Shown here: positions 43,501 to 64,000 of the stretch, in pieces
Position numbering within the stretch: position 1 is the first letter of the stretch
How the letters are laid out: each line of letters starts with the position of its first letter
Source of the DNA: Bugulina stolonifera
Lineage: Eukaryota > Bryozoa > Gymnolaemata > Cheilostomatida > Bugulidae
Reading direction: 5' to 3'
NCBI GenBank assembly: GCA_935421135.1
Contig: OW285187.1
Coordinates: 9,610,001-9,674,000, forward strand
Length of the DNA stretch: 64,000 nucleotides
Notes under the pieces: model-generated
What the model saw: the letters and a program-made list of their open reading frames with translations, nothing else
Told to the model about the DNA's origin: nothing
The model's database searches: none
Program-made: the position numbers and the translations under genes

Positions 43501-44521
43501 CTTTCAAGTCTAAGGTAGGCTTAATAGCTAGGAATTAAAATAATCCCGTTTCATGCTGACGTTGATACATGAAGCACTGTATGACCTGCTATACACTTAT
43601 AGATCAAGAATTGCGCTTGAGTTTTTTTAATCAACAGGTAGCCCTTATCAAATTTCTGACATAAACACCTGTATGGCAGTGAAGAGGTCAAGTTGGGCAA
43701 TTGTAGACACGCTTACAATCTAGATATTGTAAACAACTACAAGTAATAGTGGTGTATTGTTCAAATGGTGCTGAGGTATTCATAAAAGCCATCCCAAAGT
43801 GTTGTGTTTATTAATAAAGCACCAAAAACTTCAAGTTTGAAGGGTACATCAAAGTGACTCATGCATATTTGAAATGGTTGCTTCACTAGAATTATCAAGA
43901 ATCATTGTCAAGTGTTGATGATATATAATAGACGATTGTCCAATATTGAGCTTGTTTGGCACATTTATATAACATCCTATATTTAGCTCTCAATACCTGG
44001 AATAATGTATTCATTGCGAAGGTTATTACCCAAAACATACCTGTATATATTTAGGAATGATTTATGTTAAAAAATGTTATGCATGTAACATTGAGAATTT
44101 TAATTTTAATTATTCTGAATATATTAGCATTATATTCCATTGATAATACAGGATATTTAGAATCATGTTTCCTCATAGATTTCATAAGTTGTTTGTGTTG
44201 TCTACAATAGAGCCTGATATGAATTTCACTATTTCAACACACTGTGACAAAAACAAGGTATGATAATAACATTGTCATTGTGTTACAGGAGAGAGACCAT
44301 TTCCATGTGATGTTTGCGGCAAAGCATTTAAACACAAGCACCATTTGGCGGAGCATCGAAGACTGCATACTGGAGAGAAACCTTTCCAATGTGAAAGATG
44401 TGGCAAGAAATTCAGTCACTCCGGATCATACAGTCAGCATAGGAACCATAGAAATAAATGCTGTAAGGTAGAGAACACAGGCTATGATGAGAAAGTACTA
44501 CCACTGCCACTTTCTTCGTAG
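16578..44521 (+). CDS. ZEB: ZEB-family zinc-finger transcription factor, homeodomain-less
   Basis: Nuclear E-box-binding regulator, typically a repressor. Exons: 16578-16629, 22596-22658, 23659-23745, 26390-26508, 32600-32793, 34626-34795, 36633-36780, 40648-40924, 41194-41449, 42094-42203, 43230-43395, 44289-44521; 1875 nt, 624 aa, every phase consistent. The N-terminus [17 protein letters not shown] matches the RRKQ-type NuRD-recruiting motif known from ZEB2/SALL/FOG. N-terminal fingers: C78-H98, C109-H129, C138-H158, and the CCHC finger C166-C188 containing [16 protein letters not shown]. Residues 315-350 are Gln-rich. PLDLS (417-421) is the CtBP-binding motif. C-terminal fingers start at C526, C554 and C582, with [11 protein letters not shown] and [12 protein letters not shown] wording specific to ZEB. 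Human ZEB1 is about 1,120 aa; here the long middle and its homeodomain are absent. The tail ends KVLPLPLSS. Confidence 0.95.
17081..17500. mobile_element. MITE-like element with nested inverted repeats
   Basis: Arm A (17081-17150, starting TTAGGGGGTTTGGCC) is repeated in reverse complement at 17199-17268, 70 bp with one mismatch and a 48-bp loop. A longer part of arm A (17103-17180) recurs in reverse complement at 17422-17499 with very few differences, forming outer terminal inverted repeats of about 78 bp around a 240-bp core. There is no transposase frame. It is best explained as a non-autonomous DNA element with an internal duplication or insertion; it sits in ZEB intron 1. Confidence 0.75.
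19231..19280. repeat. 10-bp tandem repeat TGATAAGTGT
   Basis: Three exact adjacent copies of TGATAAGTGT flanked by one degenerate copy on each side, in ZEB intron 1. Confidence 0.9.
26509..32599 (+). other. ZEB intron 4 (6.1 kb)
   Basis: The longest ZEB intron, between the exon for finger 1 and the exon for fingers 2-4. No exon or RNA gene could be recognised on either strand. It contains the TTATTG microsatellite at 28651-28771 and a GGGCAACTCCTGCC motif near 28197. The remainder is AT-rich unique-looking DNA. Confidence 0.6.
28651..28771. repeat. TTATTG/TATTG microsatellite
   Basis: About 120 bp of imperfect 5-6 bp units (TTGTATTATTGCATTATTG style) in ZEB intron 4. The repeat produces a false open frame rich in Leu and Tyr. 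Confidence 0.9.
36781..40647 (+). other. ZEB intron 7 (3.9 kb), checked for a homeodomain exon
   Basis: This intron sits where bilaterian ZEB proteins carry their homeodomain, between the N-terminal and C-terminal finger clusters. I saw no open stretch with helix-3 wording (WFxNxR-like) on the plus strand, and the exons on either side (phase 2 to phase 2) join without needing another exon. No other gene was recognised. Confidence 0.55.
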
Positions 44522-45660
44522 AGAAAGGCAAGAGCTGCTGAGGCTCATAGTCTGCATAATCATTAAATGTAATATATATGTGCTACTTGTAATATAAGAC
44601 ATAATATTGTGTACTACTTGTAATATAAGGCATAATACTATGTGCTACTTGTAATATAAAACATAACATTGTGTACAGTGTTGTTCTATAGTTTTTAATT
44701 TGGTAGTTGCAATATTTTTATGTTTTCCTGTAAAGCAAAACATTATATTCATAATATTATTGTGTATGCCATGGCGTACTGAGCCATTCCATGCATTTAT
44801 ATGTATTTTTTTCAGCAATATTAGCGCTCTTGCCTGGAAGTATATTTTTGACAAATTCGAAGTTTACAAGGTCGGTAGAATTTAGGAAATACTTTTCTAA
44901 GTTCTACTTGTATGTACATAATTAAAATTAATTAATTATTGTAACTATTTTTTTGAAGTTATAAAAATGGATTATTAGTTAGGTTTACCATTTTGAGATT
45001 ATTTGTTGGCCCCTTGATTATTTTATTGAGCCCGAAACGAAATCAAGTCTTCCAAGATCATGTACATATAAGTAGTGTTGTGCGTATGTAGTGTGTTTAG
45101 TGTATGTATTGTGTAGTGTTTGAGCAGTGAGGTATTCTAGTCAGAAATGTACCAAAAACAGTTCTCTAACCAGTATATATATGTAATATAGAACTATGTG
45201 ACTATGTATCTATCCTACCTGCAACTTTTTTATTTTCTATTTTATTATAGTTATATTAATTAAATTCATATGGTGTTAATTATTATGTTTTCATAGAGAT
45301 ATGTTAACATGAGAAGGCGTTTACAACTGATTTATTGTGGTGCTTCGTTAACTGTTGATCACATTCAAACCCAATCAAATTCTTGCTATCAGCTGGATCT
45401 AGTATTCCACTTTTTTTCCAAAGATTTGCCTCGACAATCCAGTGTTATAATATTGTGTATTTATGTTGTCCAGTGCAATAATTCATATAATACCCAAGTC
45501 ATAATACATGAAGTTTTAGCCATTATTGTTGTAAATAGAATGTAATATTGATATAGTGAGCCAATTTTCAAATTTTATCACGACAATTTTTTTCATAGCA
45601 AATACTACTGTTGTGTTGAAGTTCTGTTTATGTCAATAAAAATATTTATTCAATTAAACT
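44522..45660 (+). other. ZEB 3' UTR with tandem repeat and PUF-type motifs
   Basis: The stretch runs from the stop codon to just past the polyadenylation signal at 45636. It is AT-rich, with three tandem 31-bp units (44579-44675). PUF-type elements: TGTAATATA at 44568, 44588, 44619, 44650 and near 45191; TGTACATA at 44913 and 45061; TGTAAATA at 45530. Short open frames inside are not supported. Confidence 0.6.
44579..44675 (+). repeat. Three 31-bp tandem units in the ZEB 3' UTR
   Basis: The units read TGCTACTTGTAATATAAG followed by a variable ACATAATATTGTG-like part. Spacing between the TGTAATATA cores is exactly 31 bp twice. Confidence 0.9.
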
Positions 45661-45673
45661 TTAGCAATTTATT
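45636..45673. terminator. Bidirectional polyadenylation signals for convergent ZEB and GARS
   Basis: AATAAA on the plus strand (45636-45641) lies 4 bp from TTTATT (45646-45651), which is AATAAA on the minus strand. A second minus-strand AATAAA is at 45668-45673. Plus-strand ZEB stops at 44521 and minus-strand GARS stops at 46260, so both 3' UTRs can end in the same 40 bp. Confidence 0.6.
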
Positions 45674-46259
45674 TTTTGTAACACAATTTAACTTTGGTTT
45701 GAAACTTGTGGGAGTAATTAGTAAGTCTCTGGTTGTAACTTGACAACATTGCCGACATGAGCTTGACGACTATGGAAATGGAATTAGCTCACAAACAGGA
45801 TACCACCAACTTCTCTTCCCAAAATCTTGTTTGTGTAAAGCAAAAGCGTTACTACGATCTACTGCCTACACTTACCAGTTTCCAACTTCATGAAATCAAA
45901 AACCCGAATTTATAGTTCTGAATACGTTTTTATATTATACCAACAGTTTACTTACAGTTAAGTATGAGACAAATGCTAGATTATTCATATACACAAATTG
46001 CATTAAGTTATGGAGTCTGATAAAAATGAGAAATGTAGAAATATTGGTCAACATTTTGCATGCGTACCAGTGACTAATTTGCCTATCTCTGACTAATTCT
46101 GAGGGACCGGAACCACCTTGTAAAAGGGACAAACATGAAAATCCTAAACATTGTATTACGATATAGAATACATTATTATTGTTGACAACTAAGTTTTAAT
46201 GAGTCAATTTTTAACTGTAGTTATACGGGTGAGTATGTTGAATCAGCGAGTGGAGCGAA

Positions 46260-62902
<16,643 letters not shown>

Positions 62903-64000
62903 AAAATGAACACAAGTCGGAACTGATATTACATGTAACTCATCAATCAAACTTTCTTCCACATTCGGCAATTACCGGATATCCGTACGAAAGCTACTAG
63001 TTCCACAAATTTGTCACTACTACTAACCGTGCTACTAACATTCGGAGCTTGTAGTATTGTCGAACGTATTTTCTAGGTAAATATTTAATGAGGAAGCAAC
63101 TCCAAGTAAAATAAATGATTGCTTTACATGACGTGTACAATAAAAGCTTACGAGATGACTTGTAATATAAATATCGTGTACAAGTTGTCTTCTCTCTACA
63201 AGAGAATAATATTAGGCCAATGGCATGGGCACTAATAAGCTATTGGTCATAATTAGAAGTGGTCCTCTCCCAATTTATCTTCCTATTCTTTTTATTAGGA
63301 GAAAAAGAAGATAAATTGGGAGAAGACAACTTCTAATTATGATAAATAGCTTATTAGTAACACAACGCATTGTAATCATATAGGACTATAATTGATGAGG
63401 TGTAGGTGTAGGTCCTAGGTATTATGGCAAAGCATGATTTTATATATAAATACAAAATCCACAGGCCACATTATAAGAAGTTTGGGATTTACTTAGCATG
63501 TCTGCTTTGCCTGATGAACAAATATAAACTCTCTCACACTTTTGTAACTGCAATTTAGATGTTCTAGAGTAAAATTCAATTCAGACAATGCACCCAACCT
63601 AACTACACCCCAATACTAAATCTTTCTGTCATGAGAGATATAGGTAGGAAATCACTAATTGTCAAAAGTTTTATTTCTAATAAGTAATAATTTACATGTA
63701 CATGTATACATTTTATATTATTAAATTGATAATATTACCGCTGTCTTTTAGATTTTGATCGAATGACAATTTTGGATAAAAAAGTAATAATGTACAAACA
63801 TGTATAGGGCATACAACCTTATGTACATGTAAGTACACAACTATATAGCACATAAAACAAAAAGTCAAAATATCTTGTAGTTAAATATTTTTAAAAAAAA
63901 GTCAAAGTAAAATATTGAGTATATTTCTTATAAAAATGAGAAAATAATTATCGATGACGGTTACAGTTATGTAATATACGAGAATGAGCATAGAAGGTCA
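62903..64000. other. GARS 5' flank; no gene recognised
   Basis: The GARS reading frame stays open upstream of the ATG at 62902 to about 62971 but without another ATG. Beyond that I see no exon on either strand. The interval holds the hairpin element at 63231-63358 and an AT-rich tail. Any GARS promoter should lie in the first few hundred bases. Confidence 0.55.
63231..63358. mobile_element. Hairpin MITE-like element
   Basis: Two 52-bp arms (63231-63282 and 63307-63358) are reverse complements at 48 of 52 positions, separated by a 24-bp loop. The outer ends read ACTAATAAGCTATT and the arms contain AGAAGTTGTCTTCTCCC. It is non-coding, about 330 bp upstream of the GARS start codon. Confidence 0.8.

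Noticed and set aside
44677..45446. CAGTGTT words in the ZEB 3' UTR as microRNA-200-family sites
   Set aside because: The seed match fits the vertebrate 141/200a subgroup; the CAGTATT match expected for invertebrate miR-8 is absent, and two 7-mers are not significant.
62903..62971. GARS start further upstream at 62971
   Set aside because: The frame is open there, but the codon at 62971 is TTG and the added residues are acidic, unlike a mitochondrial presequence; the first ATG is at 62902.

Overview
The window looks like nuclear DNA of an invertebrate animal. It is strongly AT-rich, coding exons of about 30-350 bp are separated by introns of 0.1-6 kb with GT...AG ends, and the genes belong to metazoan families (monoamine-type SLC6 transporter, nuclear-receptor ligand-binding domain, ZEB-class zinc-finger factor, WHEP-bearing glycyl-tRNA synthetase). 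A ZEB factor next to a monoamine-type transporter leans towards a bilaterian, but I cannot name a phylum. No prokaryotic features were seen.

Layout. (1) 1-7547, minus: an SLC6 Na+/Cl- dependent monoamine-type transporter, with ten coding exons in the window and the C-terminus cut off by the left edge. (2) 10377-13632, minus: a seven-exon gene for a 251-residue protein that is essentially a nuclear-receptor ligand-binding domain, with no visible DNA-binding domain and no AF-2 helix. (3) 15.2-45.66 kb, plus: a complete ZEB orthologue in twelve coding exons (624 aa) over 28 kb, with four N-terminal and three C-terminal zinc fingers, an N-terminal NuRD-type motif and a PLDLS CtBP motif, but no homeodomain. 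(4) 46260-62902, minus: a complete sixteen-exon glycyl-tRNA synthetase gene with a mitochondrial-type N-terminal extension upstream of a second in-frame ATG. ZEB and GARS converge tail to tail on a shared near-palindromic polyadenylation element. No gene was found in 62.9-64 kb.

All exon joins were checked by hand for phase, and each of the four models stays open through every junction. The four genes do not form a pathway; this is an ordinary animal neighbourhood. The most unusual observations are the homeodomain-less short ZEB, the LBD-only nuclear receptor, two tandem arrays in GARS introns whose repeat units carry copies of the adjacent 5' or 3' splice site, PUF-type motifs in the ZEB 3' UTR, and long hairpin (MITE-like) elements.
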